A stretch of 24,901 bases of DNA from positions 1 to 24,901 of the forward strand of contig JAVXNW010000032.1 in NCBI GenBank assembly GCA_036645575.1, read 5' to 3'. The notes beneath the pieces were generated by a model. The model saw nothing but the letters and a program-made list of their open reading frames with translations. It ran no database searches and was not told the origin of the DNA. The DNA is from JAVXNW01 sp036645575. Its GTDB lineage: Bacteria > Bacillota > Clostridia > Christensenellales > Aristaeellaceae. Numbering within the stretch: position 1 is the stretch's first letter; every line of letters begins with the position of its first letter. Positions 15,716 to 23,097 of this stretch are shown here, piece by piece. A program made the position numbers and the translations under genes.

Positions 15716-17080
15716 ATGATGTCAGATAGGCAAACCGGAAAATCGCGTGCCACGCTCTTTGACCAGCGCGGCATTCCCCCGTTGGGGCAGGCCTTCCCGA
15801 TGGCCCTTCAGCACGTCGTCGCCATGATCGTCGGCTGCGTGACGCCTGCCATCATCGTCTCAAACGTGGCGGGACTTTCGCAGCCCGACCGCGTCATGCT
15901 GATTCAGGCGTCGCTGATCATCGCGGCGATCTGTACGCTGATTCAGAACTTCCCGATCGGGCGGCAGGGCGGTTTTCGCCTGGGTTCGGGCCTTCCGATG
16001 ATCCTTGGCGTCAGCTTTGCCTATGTCCCCAGCCTGCAAGCCATTGCGGCGCTGCCCGACGGCCTTGCGGCAATCGCCGGTTCGATGATCGTAGGCGGCA
16101 TTGTGGCGATCTTGGTCGGCATATTCATCAAGCGGATTCGCAGACTCTTCCCCGCGCTGATCACCGGCACGGTCGTCTTCACGATCGGCCTGTCGCTCTA
16201 CCCGACCGCGATCAACTACATGGCGGGCGGCGTGGGCAGCCCGATGTTTGGCGCATGGCAAAATTGGCTGGTCGCGCTGTTCACGCTGGGCGTGGTCGTC
16301 ACGCTCAGCCACTTTACAAAGGGCATTGCCAAGCTCGCGTCCATCCTCTTAGGCATGGTGGCGGGCTACATCCTCGCGGCCTGCATGGGCATGGTGAACT
16401 TCTCCAGCGTCGGGCAGGCGGGCGCGTTCGCGCTGCCCCTGCCCTTGCACTTTGGCATCCGGTTTGATTTGGCCAGCTGCATCGCCATGGGGCTGTTGTT
16501 TGCCATCAACTCGATTCAGGCCATCGGCGACTTTACCGCGACCACGGTCGGCGGACTCGGCCGCGAACCCACCGACGACGAACTGGAAAGCGGCATCGTA
16601 TGCTACGGCGCGACCAACCTGATCAGCGCCTTCTTCTGCGGCCTGCCGACCGCGACCTACTCGCAAAACGTGGGCATCGTCTCCACCACCAAGGTGGTCA
16701 ACCGCACGGTCATGGCGCTCGCGTCCGCCATCATCCTGCTGGCGGGGCTGTTTCCCAAGTTCTCGGCCATCCTGACCACGATTCCGCAGTGCGTGCTGGG
16801 CGGCGCGACGATCACGGTCTTTTCATCCATTGCCATGACCGGCATCAAGCTGATCACCCGCGAAAAGATGGATGCCCGAAACACCGCCATCGTGGGCCTG
16901 TCGGTCGCGCTGGGCGTGGGCATTTCGCAAGTGCCCACCGCGCTTGCGCAATTTCCGGAGAGCTTCACGATGATCTTTGGCAAGTCCCCGGTCGTCCTGA
17001 CCACGCTGGTCGCGCTGCTGCTCAACCAGATCCTGCCGCGCGAGGCGAAAAACGACGTCATAAAAAGCGACATCAAATAG
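15716..17080 (+). CDS. NCS2 family purine (xanthine/uric acid) permease
   Basis: A 454-residue integral membrane nucleobase transporter of the NCS2 family (about 12-14 membrane segments). Family marks are the QH motif in the first membrane segment (residues 32-33), the NSIQAIGDFTATT block (about 264) and the signature GLPTATYSQNVGIVSTTKVV (about 308). The surrounding purine enzymes suggest xanthine, hypoxanthine or urate as substrate rather than uracil. The start is ATG 15716 or the adjacent ATG 15719, both after GGGAGG. Its stop codon TAG merges with the ridA ribosome-binding site (TAGGAGG), so translation of the two is closely linked. Confidence 0.92.
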   Translation: MMSDRQTGKSRATLFDQRGIPPLGQAFPMALQHVVAMIVGCVTPAIIVSNVAGLSQPDRVMLIQASLIIAAICTLIQNFPIGRQGGFRLGSGLPMILGVSFAYVPSLQAIAALPDGLAAIAGSMIVGGIVAILVGIFIKRIRRLFPALITGTVVFTIGLSLYPTAINYMAGGVGSPMFGAWQNWLVALFTLGVVVTLSHFTKGIAKLASILLGMVAGYILAACMGMVNFSSVGQAGAFALPLPLHFGIRFDLASCIAMGLLFAINSIQAIGDFTATTVGGLGREPTDDELESGIVCYGATNLISAFFCGLPTATYSQNVGIVSTTKVVNRTVMALASAIILLAGLFPKFSAILTTIPQCVLGGATITVFSSIAMTGIKLITREKMDARNTAIVGLSVALGVGISQVPTALAQFPESFTMIFGKSPVVLTTLVALLLNQILPREAKNDVIKSDIK

Positions 17081-17094
17081 GAGGAACCATCATC

Positions 17095-17472
17095 ATGGAT
17101 AAGCAAATGGTACACACGCAAACCGCGCCCAAGGCAATCGGCCCTTACGTTCAGGCCAATAAGCTGGGCGACATGCTCTACACCTCGGGACAGCTTGGCA
17201 TCGACATGGTCAAGGGCGGCTTGGCCGAGGGCATCGAGGCGCAGACCCACGCGGCGCTCAAGAACCTGGGCGAAATTTTGACCGCGGCCGGTTCCAGCTA
17301 CGACAAGGTGGTCAAGACCACCGTATTTGTCAAGGACTTGGCCGACTTCCAGACGGTCAACAAGATCTACGCCGACTACTTTACCTGCGGCTATCCGGCG
17401 CGCAGCTGCGTGCAGGTCGCGGCGCTGCCGATGGGCGGGCTGGTCGAGATCGAGTTGATCGCCTCCCTGTAA
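17095..17472 (+). CDS. ridA: RidA family reactive-enamine deaminase
   Basis: A 125-residue Rid/YjgF/UK114 protein that hydrolyses 2-aminoacrylate and related enamines/imines made by PLP enzymes. It has the conserved Arg that binds the substrate carboxylate (R103 in PARSCVQVAALP) and the Glu of VEIELIA (E120). The length is standard, and it should form a trimer in the cytoplasm. The ATG at 17095 follows AGGAGG by 10 nt. It is the last gene of the purine transcript. Its presence suggests that the pathway passes through a reactive enamine, for example the diaminopropionate ammonia-lyase (YgeX) step of known purine clusters, although that gene is not in the window. Confidence 0.92.
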   Translation: MDKQMVHTQTAPKAIGPYVQANKLGDMLYTSGQLGIDMVKGGLAEGIEAQTHAALKNLGEILTAAGSSYDKVVKTTVFVKDLADFQTVNKIYADYFTCGYPARSCVQVAALPMGGLVEIELIASL

Positions 17473-17479
17473 TGCGCTG

Positions 17480-17556
17480 GGGAACCGCTGATTAAAGAAC
17501 GTGCGTGATGGCGGAAATGCAGCCGCCAGCGCCGCGGGATTTATTCAGCGGTTCCC
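17480..17556. mobile_element. MITE-like 77-bp inverted-repeat element
   Basis: The ends, 17480-17496 and 17540-17556, are 17-bp inverted repeats with one mismatch (GGGAACCGCTGAT... type). The interior contains a nested GGCGG/CCGCC hairpin. It lies just after ridA, has no coding capacity and looks like a non-autonomous transposon remnant. No clear target duplication is seen. It could also serve as an RNA stem at the 3' end of the purine message. Confidence 0.5.
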
Positions 17557-17575
17557 TAGCTGAAACGCCTAAAAG

Positions 17576-17627
17576 GCGCTGTGACCTGGCCGCGCGAGCC
17601 TTGGCTTGCACGACCAGGTCGCAGCGC
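17576..17627 (+). terminator. Large hairpin, probable terminator of the purine cluster
   Basis: A 14-bp stem (17576-17589 with 17614-17627, one G-T wobble) followed by TTCATATTTT on the plus strand. It is the best terminator candidate for the ssnA-ridA transcript. Its first strand resembles that of the hairpin at 18757-18790. Confidence 0.6.
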
Positions 17628-17639
17628 TTCATATTTTAA

Positions 17640-17667
17640 CCAGCCCGCCAGGTAACCGGCGGGCTGG
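17640..17667. terminator. Second GC-rich hairpin after ridA
   Basis: A perfect 10-bp stem CCAGCCCGCC/GGCGGGCTGG with an 8-nt loop, just upstream of the dipeptidase promoter. A TTAAAAT stretch follows it on the minus strand and only TTCT on the plus strand, so its direction is unclear. Confidence 0.45.
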
Positions 17668-17684
17668 TTCTATGGGGGCGATTG

Positions 17685-17693
17685 TGGTATAAT
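17685..17693 (+). promoter_or_regulatory. Extended -10 promoter of the dipeptidase gene
   Basis: TGGTATAAT matches the extended -10 pattern TGnTATAAT exactly. No good -35 is present. The start would be near 17700, leaving a very short leader in which the ribosome-binding site GAGGTGA is at the 5' end. Confidence 0.55.
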
Positions 17694-17712
17694 AACGCCT
17701 GAGGTGATAGAC

Positions 17713-18636
17713 ATGTTTACTGCGGACGCGCATTGCGATACGCTTTACTACCGCGCGATACTGCCAAAAAAGGAACACGAGATCATGATTACGCCCGCGC
17801 GACTGGCCGCCGGGCACGTAGGGCTTCAGACATTCGCCATGTTTTCCGGCCACGAGGGCGACCCCGGCACGCCTTATGGGCGCGGGCTCAAGATGCTTGA
17901 CTACGTGCCAAAGCTCGGCGTTCCGGTGATCACGGGAAAACTCCCGGACGCCGCGCCCGATACGCCGCACGGCGTACTGTCCATCGAGGGCGGCGAGATG
18001 CTCGAGGGCAGCCTCGAGCGACTGCATGAATTTCACGATGCGGGCGTTCGGATGATCACGCTCACGTGGAATTACGAAAACCAGATCGCCTACCCCGCCA
18101 AGAGCGGCTCCCGCCTTCCGCTCAAGGACTTTGGGCGCGAGCTGGTCTTTGAGATGGACAAGCTGGGCATGCTCAGCGACGTGTCGCACTTAAACGATGC
18201 GGGCTTTGACGACGTAGCGGCGCGCACGCGCCTGCCGCTGGTCGCGAGCCACTCGAATTTGCGAGAGCGAACCCCGGTTCCGCGCAACCTGACGCGCGCG
18301 CAGGTGCGCGTCATCATCGAAAAGCAGGGCTTCATCGGCGTCAATTTCTATGCCGATTTTTTGCGCAGCGGCGCGCCCGCCACGCTCGATGACGTGCTTG
18401 GCCACATCGACGCGCTGTGCGAACTGGGCGCTGTGCACTGCGTCGGGTTCGGCTCCGACTTTGACGGCATCGACGCATGGCCCGAAGGCCTTGAAAACCC
18501 GAGCCGCTTCCCCGCCCTGCTCGACCTGCTCGCCCGCCACGGCTACACGGACGCGCAGCTTGCCGGCATCGCGGGCGGCAACCTCTGGCGCGTCTACAAA
18601 TCCGCCGAATCCGCCGCGCAGCACAGCCCGCGATAA
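17713..18636 (+). CDS. Membrane dipeptidase family (peptidase M19)
   Basis: A 307-residue zinc dipeptidase of the renal dipeptidase family, here without signal peptide or membrane anchor, so cytoplasmic. Metal and catalytic residues are visible: H7 and D9 (DAHCDT), E92/E95 (SIEGGE), H159 (SDVSHLN), H180 (ASHSN) and D249 (GSDFDG). The substrate is a dipeptide or an amide-linked metabolite; a role in purine breakdown is only suggested by position. The ATG at 17713 was chosen because GAGGTGA (17701-17707) lies 5 nt upstream; the GTG at 17704 would overlap that site. It has its own promoter, so it is not simply part of the purine operon. Confidence 0.92.
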   Translation: MFTADAHCDTLYYRAILPKKEHEIMITPARLAAGHVGLQTFAMFSGHEGDPGTPYGRGLKMLDYVPKLGVPVITGKLPDAAPDTPHGVLSIEGGEMLEGSLERLHEFHDAGVRMITLTWNYENQIAYPAKSGSRLPLKDFGRELVFEMDKLGMLSDVSHLNDAGFDDVAARTRLPLVASHSNLRERTPVPRNLTRAQVRVIIEKQGFIGVNFYADFLRSGAPATLDDVLGHIDALCELGAVHCVGFGSDFDGIDAWPEGLENPSRFPALLDLLARHGYTDAQLAGIAGGNLWRVYKSAESAAQHSPR

Positions 18637-18716
18637 GCCCCCGCACAACCCGCGATAGCCCCCGCGCCCGCAATCGCCGCGCAGCAGCCCCCGCGATCGC
18701 CGCGCCTGTCAACCTG
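18625..18716 (+). repeat. GC-rich degenerate tandem repeat after the dipeptidase gene
   Basis: About four imperfect units of 19-23 nt with the core CCCGCGATA/CCGCGATCGCC, starting within the last codons of the dipeptidase gene and running into the spacer. The cores resemble the repeat between ygfK and the hydantoinase gene. No gene is present in 18637-18868. Confidence 0.6.
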
Positions 18717-18756
18717 CGCTTGCGCGGGATCTTTTTCGGGCATAACCCCAAAAAGG

Positions 18757-18790
18757 GGCTGTGACACGAAAGAAGTTTCGTGCCGCAGCC
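18757..18790 (+). terminator. Interrupted hairpin, possible terminator of the dipeptidase gene
   Basis: GGCTG/CAGCC and CACGAAA/TTTCGTG pair around a GAAG loop, with a 3x3 internal loop. It is followed by GCTTGTTTTGA. A small CCCC-A5-GGGG hairpin directly precedes and overlaps it. Confidence 0.5.
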
Positions 18791-18810
18791 GCTTGTTTTG
18801 AGGATCAAAC

Positions 18811-18845
18811 CACAAAAGCGCGTGTCCTTGCCACGCGCTTTTGTG
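18811..18845. terminator. Bidirectional terminator between dipeptidase gene and tmcAL
   Basis: A perfect 14-bp stem (18811-18824 with 18832-18845) with a 7-nt loop. The stem ends carry the AAAA/TTTT runs, so a U-rich strand is produced in both directions. It lies between the convergent dipeptidase gene and tmcAL. Confidence 0.75.
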
Positions 18846-18868
18846 TCCCCTGATTGAACGCATTTGCC

Positions 18869-20041
18869 TCACCCGATGATCCGCACCCGCTCGGTCAAGT
18901 CGCGCGATCCCATTCGCATTTCGGGGCTGTCGCACGTAAGCCCCCACAGGTCGGTTGCCCGGCGCTCGAGTTCAAAGCAGGCCTCGCCCCGCAGCGCGGC
19001 GCAGCGCGTGACGATCGGCAGCGTGGCGCGCGCCTTCATTTCGCGCAGCGCCGGGCGCGCCGCTTCGCGAAAGCCCAGCACCCGCGCGTAGGGCGCGTCC
19101 GGGTACGCGGCGCAAATCCTTTCGTCCACTCCCAGCAGCGCATAGTTCAATATTCGGCTGATGCGCGCCATCGTATAGCGCTTGCACTTGACCTTGTCCA
19201 TGAGATCGCTTCGCCCAATCGCCTGCTCGGCGCAGCGCTTGATGCGCCCTTCGAGCCCCTCCGCCACTTCGGGACAGCCGGCCAGCTGCGCCTTCCGCAT
19301 GGTACGCAGGGTGTTGAGCAGCAAATTGTCCAGCGCCGCCACGTGGCTAAAGGGGCTCTTTTCCAGCATTTCCCGCGTCGTCTCGGGCACCGCGCACGCC
19401 ACGTCCCTTCCGCTTTTGAGCGCCGCGCGGATCGCCGAGGCCGAGGCCATCTCGCCCATGCGCGCGTCGTGATAGCCGCCCCTTCGCGCGATCACGAGCG
19501 GTTGCAGCGGGCTTTTTAAGCGCCGGTTCTGCGTCAGGTATTCAAGCGCCAGCACGGTATTGGGCGCGCTGACCACTTCCGGCGAGAGGTTCAGCGCCGT
19601 TTGCAGCGCCTCGCCGCGCGCGCGCGCGTGCGACATCCCCTGCGCAAGCCGCGCGTTGATGTCCGCCGACAGCGCGTCCGACTCGTCCTCAAGCGCCCGA
19701 CTCATTTGATCCAGCAAAGGGAGATCGTCCGTCTCGCACCCAAACGACAGGACGTCCACGCCCATTTTCGCCAAAATCGATACGCCGCCCAGCGCGAAAT
19801 GATCGGCGGGGCGCATCGCAAACAGCGCCGGCAATTCGATCACCACGTCCACGCCCGCGCAAAGCGCCATCTCGGCGCGCGCCCACTTGTCCACAAGCGC
19901 CGGCTCGCCGCGCTGGGTAAACGCGCCGCTCATCACCGCGACCACGCAGTCGCACCCGCTCATCTCGCGCGTCATGCGCGCGTGGTAGGCGTGCCCGTTG
20001 TGGAAGGGGTTGTATTCGGCGATAATTCCGGCAATGCGCAT
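18869..20041 (-). CDS. tmcAL: tRNA(Met) cytidine acetate ligase
   Basis: A 390-residue protein of the TmcAL (YlbM) family, which uses ATP and acetate to make N4-acetylcytidine at the wobble position of elongator tRNA-Met. The N-terminal nucleotidyltransferase signature GIIAEYNPFHNGH (residues 5-17) and the later ASASAIRAAL segment are characteristic. The length is standard. The ATG at 20041 has AAGGAG 8 nt upstream. It lies downstream of the hexitol phosphate dehydrogenase genes on the same strand but is separated from them by a hairpin. Confidence 0.94.
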   Translation of the reverse strand: MRIAGIIAEYNPFHNGHAYHARMTREMSGCDCVVAVMSGAFTQRGEPALVDKWARAEMALCAGVDVVIELPALFAMRPADHFALGGVSILAKMGVDVLSFGCETDDLPLLDQMSRALEDESDALSADINARLAQGMSHARARGEALQTALNLSPEVVSAPNTVLALEYLTQNRRLKSPLQPLVIARRGGYHDARMGEMASASAIRAALKSGRDVACAVPETTREMLEKSPFSHVAALDNLLLNTLRTMRKAQLAGCPEVAEGLEGRIKRCAEQAIGRSDLMDKVKCKRYTMARISRILNYALLGVDERICAAYPDAPYARVLGFREAARPALREMKARATLPIVTRCAALRGEACFELERRATDLWGLTCDSPEMRMGSRDLTERVRIIG

Positions 20042-20062
20042 AGATTTTACTCCTTAACGATG

Positions 20063-20088
20063 AAAGGGGAAGCTTGCGCTTCCCCTTT
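20063..20088 (-). terminator. Hairpin between the hexitol dehydrogenase operon and tmcAL
   Basis: A perfect 11-bp stem (20063-20073 with 20078-20088) with a TTGC loop. On the minus strand it ends in CCCCTTTCAT, a poor U-tract. It may end or attenuate the upstream operon; some read-through into tmcAL is plausible. Confidence 0.5.
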
Positions 20089-20152
20089 GTATGAATCCCT
20101 TACCTTAGCGCGCGACGATTGATGCGCCGAGCGACTCAGATCATCGCTTTCG

Positions 20153-21409
20153 TTATTGGATGGGCGTTCCGTGAGCCAGCAGGTATTCCTCGGCCTCGAG
20201 GTTCCACAGGCCGTTGTTCTTCTTGCACAGTTCGTCGAGCTTCTTAAACAGCGGGCAGGTCTTGCCCTTTTCCTCAAAGCCGTCGATCGCGGTCAGCTCC
20301 ATCTTGATGCCGGGGTAGATGAGCTTTTTGCCGCCGGGGATCTTGGGGAGGTTGAGCGTCGTATCGATGACCGCGTCAAGGCCGCCCACATGCGTGATCA
20401 TGCCCGCGGGGTTGAGCTTGCCGGTCGCGATCATGTCGAGCGCCTCGATCATGTCGGCGGTATTGCCGCCCGAGGTGCCCACGATGTGGGTCATGTTGTA
20501 GTGCACGTTGTAGAAGTTGAACAGCGCCGACAGTTGGGTGTTGGTCGGGCCCGCAAAGAAGTTCAGGCAGCCGTCGCGACCCAGGATGTGATCGCCCTGC
20601 TCGATGACGGCGGGCACCGGCGCGAACACCAGCACGTCGTCATAGCCGGTTCCCTCGGTGAGCGCCATCAGTCGGCCCACCGGATCGTCGCCGGAGGTGT
20701 TGAGGTAGACCAATTTCACGCCGTGCTCGGCCGCGTCTTCCACCGTGTAGATGGACTGCGCGCGGTCGAGGCGCGCCTGATCGATGTCGGTCACGACCAG
20801 CAGGCCGGGTCTGCGGTCGCTGTGCATCGCGTAGTCGATCGCGCCCATGCCCATGGGGCCCGCGCCCGCGAGGATCGCCAGTTTTCCACCCTCGACGATG
20901 CCCATGTCGTGCACGTACTCGCCCGCGCGGGTGTGGTACATCGCATGGTAGGTGCCGATGATGCAGCTGAGCGGTTCAGAGGTCGAGCCATAAAAGTACG
21001 CGTCGGCGTTGTATTTGAGCAGGCTGTCGGTCTCCATCACCTTGGGATCGATGATCGCGTAGACGGTATCGCCGCCCATGTACTGGAAGGCGTAGCCAGG
21101 CGTCGCGATGGAACCCGCCATGGCGGGCTGAATGGCGTACTTTTCGCCGGCTACAAACTTGTCCTGCCATTTTTTGCCCACTTCGAGGATCTCGCCGCAG
21201 AACTCATGCCCCACGATCACGGGCTTGGTCGCAATGTCGGCGGGCACGCGCTTGTGGTTGGAGCCCTGCATCGCCGCCTTGTACGTGGACATGCAGATCG
21301 AGTCGGAGACCACCTTGACCAGAATTTCATCGTCCTTGATCGCAGGAAGCTCAAAGGACTCCATGCGCAGGTCGCTCACCCCATACAGTCTTACCGCTGT
21401 GGTTTTCAT
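20153..21409 (-). CDS. Zinc-type medium-chain dehydrogenase, L-sorbose-1-phosphate reductase-like
   Basis: A 418-residue medium-chain alcohol dehydrogenase. Catalytic zinc ligands are C39 (DSICMS) and H68/E69 (GHEF). A later Glu (STSEPLSC) and the NAD(P)-binding ILAGAGPMGMGAIDYA segment are also present. The four-cysteine structural zinc lobe of classical alcohol dehydrogenases is missing. The length and its partner, a sorbitol-6-phosphate dehydrogenase-like SDR 24 nt upstream, point to the SorE-type sugar phosphate reductases (L-sorbose 1-phosphate to glucitol 6-phosphate). The substrate is inferred and could be another hexitol phosphate. The ATG at 21409 has AGGAGG 8 nt upstream. Confidence 0.72.
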   Translation of the reverse strand: MKTTAVRLYGVSDLRMESFELPAIKDDEILVKVVSDSICMSTYKAAMQGSNHKRVPADIATKPVIVGHEFCGEILEVGKKWQDKFVAGEKYAIQPAMAGSIATPGYAFQYMGGDTVYAIIDPKVMETDSLLKYNADAYFYGSTSEPLSCIIGTYHAMYHTRAGEYVHDMGIVEGGKLAILAGAGPMGMGAIDYAMHSDRRPGLLVVTDIDQARLDRAQSIYTVEDAAEHGVKLVYLNTSGDDPVGRLMALTEGTGYDDVLVFAPVPAVIEQGDHILGRDGCLNFFAGPTNTQLSALFNFYNVHYNMTHIVGTSGGNTADMIEALDMIATGKLNPAGMITHVGGLDAVIDTTLNLPKIPGGKKLIYPGIKMELTAIDGFEEKGKTCPLFKKLDELCKKNNGLWNLEAEEYLLAHGTPIQ

Positions 21410-21433
21410 CGTATCTACCTCCTGGAATTTGTG

Positions 21434-22219
21434 TTAATACAGTTGCTGACCGCCGGTCACGTTGAGCGCCTGGCCGGTCATATAGGAAGACTCGTCAGAG
21501 AGCATGAACACCATCAGGTTGGCGACGTCCTCATACTGGCAGCCGCGGTGCATCGGAACCTGATTGATGTACTTCTCGCGAATCTTTTCCTTGGTGGTGC
21601 CTTGGTTGCGGGCGTACTGCTCGTAAAGGGAATTGACCCACAGCGGGGAGTCGAGCAGGTTGCCCGGGCAGATGGAATTGACGCGGATGTTCTCTTGCGC
21701 AAGCTCGAGCGCGAGCGACTGCGTGAGTCCCACGCCGCCAAACTTGCTGGCCGCGTAGGCGGAGTTCTTGCTGGAGCCCTTCTTGCCGGACTTGGAGTTG
21801 ATCTGCACGATGACGCCCTTGCCTTGGCTCCTAAAATAGGGCACGACCGCCTTGCAGGTGTTGAAGTATCCGTTCAGGTTGACGTCGGTCACCTTGGCAA
21901 ACTGCTGATAGGTGAGCGTCTCAATGGGGCCGGAGATCACGATGGCGGCGTTAGAAACCAGCTTGTCCACGTGTCCCCACTTGTCAAATGCGGTCTTGGC
22001 CATCAGGTCGCACTGGGCGGGATCGCATACGTTCACCTGAATGGCGACCGCGTCGCGAAGCTGCGCCGCAACCTTGGTTGCCGCTTCGATATTCATGTCG
22101 GCGACCAGTACGCTCGCGCCCTCGCGATCAAGTCGCTGCGCCAATGCCTCGCCAAGGCCTTGCGCCGCACCGGTAATGATCACCACTTGACCTTTCAACC
22201 GTTCAAAGCAAGTTTCCAT
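21434..22219 (-). CDS. Short-chain dehydrogenase, sorbitol-6-phosphate 2-dehydrogenase-like
   Basis: A 261-residue SDR with the cofactor motif TGAAQGLG (about 16-23), the SNAA segment (89-92) and the catalytic Ser around 142-144, Y155 and K159 (AYAASKFG). The C-terminal part (RGCQYEDVANLMVFMLSDE and TGQALNVTGGQ) resembles SrlD/GutD, which oxidises D-sorbitol 6-phosphate to fructose 6-phosphate. Together with the next gene it could convert L-sorbose 1-phosphate via sorbitol 6-phosphate to fructose 6-phosphate. No PTS transporter is in the window. The ATG at 22219 has AAGGAG about 11 nt upstream, and there is a TATAAT -10 at 22261-22256. Confidence 0.8.
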   Translation of the reverse strand: METCFERLKGQVVIITGAAQGLGEALAQRLDREGASVLVADMNIEAATKVAAQLRDAVAIQVNVCDPAQCDLMAKTAFDKWGHVDKLVSNAAIVISGPIETLTYQQFAKVTDVNLNGYFNTCKAVVPYFRSQGKGVIVQINSKSGKKGSSKNSAYAASKFGGVGLTQSLALELAQENIRVNSICPGNLLDSPLWVNSLYEQYARNQGTTKEKIREKYINQVPMHRGCQYEDVANLMVFMLSDESSYMTGQALNVTGGQQLY

Positions 22220-22255
22220 TTTCGATGCATCTCCTTAGATCGTTTTTTCACTCAT

Positions 22256-22313
22256 ATTATAGCATGAACAGCGTCCATCGTCACCACGCTTCGTGTAAAT
22301 TACCGTGTAATTT
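22256..22313 (-). promoter_or_regulatory. Promoter and inverted repeat upstream of the hexitol operon
   Basis: On the minus strand TATAAT lies at 22261-22256, with a weak -35 (GTGACG region). About 35-50 bp upstream of the -10, the sequence AAATTAC-CGT-GTAATTT (22297-22313) is a perfect 7-3-7 inverted repeat, placed where an activator or repressor could bind. It is not a clear cre site. Confidence 0.45.
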
Positions 22314-22331
22314 AAGGGAATGGGCATTCTT

Positions 22332-22362
22332 TCAAAGAAAAGCGACCCCCGCAGGGATCGCT
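22332..22362 (-). terminator. Intrinsic terminator of the IseA-like gene
   Basis: On the minus strand AGCGATCCC pairs with the GGG-TCGCT arm (22341-22362), and TTTTCTTTG follows. It lies 22 nt after the stop codon of the IseA-like gene. Confidence 0.75.
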
Positions 22363-22383
22363 CTCAAACGCGTTTACCGGATA

Positions 22384-23073
22384 TTACCAGTAGAACGGGA
22401 ACTCGACAAAGCGCCACTGGCCGTCAATCAGCTGGCGCACGTAGGTGAAGACCTCTTCTTCGCCCGCCGCGTCCAGCTGGTCCTCGCTCCAGTAGTTGAC
22501 CGTAACGCTGTAGACCTCGCGCTCGGGCGTCTGCTCGACCACCGAAAACTCGGTCTCCCCGATGTTCTCGTCGATGTTGCGCCCCTCCTCGGTCGTATAC
22601 AGCAGGCCGTTCTCCTCGACGTACAGGTTCATCGAAAAGAGCTGCTCGACGATCGCGTCGCTAAAATAGCTGCTGACAAAGTCGCGCAGCGACTGCATGG
22701 TGTTGAAGCGCTCGTCAAGCACCTGATAGCGCGTGCCGGAGCTGTCGGGCTTGGACGTATCCACGTCGAGCGGCTGGAGCATGAACCAGCTGTACACCTC
22801 CATCGCGCCCATCAGCGTCTCCTCGACGGCGTCCACCTCGTCGAGCATGGGCGTCGTGGTGTCGCCGTCCAAGTCGCTAAAGAACTGATCCTCTACCTCT
22901 TCCTCGTCCCAATTGACGTCTCCGTCCACGTCCTCGTCAAAGAGCCACTCGTCGGCCTCTTCCATCTGCGCCGTATCCGGCGTAGGTTCCGGCGCAACCT
23001 CTGCGGCAAACGCGCTGAGCGACAGGGTAAGGCACATCGTCAGTGCGAGCAGCCACGCGGTCAATTTTTTCAT
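22384..23073 (-). CDS. Secreted IseA-like protein with an acidic, EF-hand-like linker
   Basis: A 229-residue exported protein. Residues 1-24 are a signal peptide (MKKLTAWLLALTMCLTLSLS followed by AFA, cleavage near 23-24). Residues 25-80 are very acidic and include DEDVDGDVNWDE (46-57), an exact fit to the EF-hand calcium loop pattern. A related DLDGD follows at about 68-71. The remaining ~145 residues resemble the IseA/YoeB domain, which in Bacillus inhibits cell-wall DL-endopeptidases (LDERFNTMQSLRDFVSSYFS, ENGLLYTTEEGRN). The ATG at 23073 has AGGAGGGG about 6 nt upstream and begins the signal peptide; the frame open to 23136 is not used. The IseA assignment is by resemblance only. Confidence 0.7.
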   Translation of the reverse strand: MKKLTAWLLALTMCLTLSLSAFAAEVAPEPTPDTAQMEEADEWLFDEDVDGDVNWDEEEVEDQFFSDLDGDTTTPMLDEVDAVEETLMGAMEVYSWFMLQPLDVDTSKPDSSGTRYQVLDERFNTMQSLRDFVSSYFSDAIVEQLFSMNLYVEENGLLYTTEEGRNIDENIGETEFSVVEQTPEREVYSVTVNYWSEDQLDAAGEEEVFTYVRQLIDGQWRFVEFPFYW

Positions 23074-23097
23074 GGGAATCCCCTCCTGTTCATCCGA

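Noticed and set aside
20156..22267. A 703-codon plus-strand open frame opposite the two hexitol dehydrogenase genes
   Set aside because: It is the antisense shadow of two well-supported minus-strand genes in GC-rich DNA. Its translation shows no family features and is biased to His, Val, Arg and Gly.
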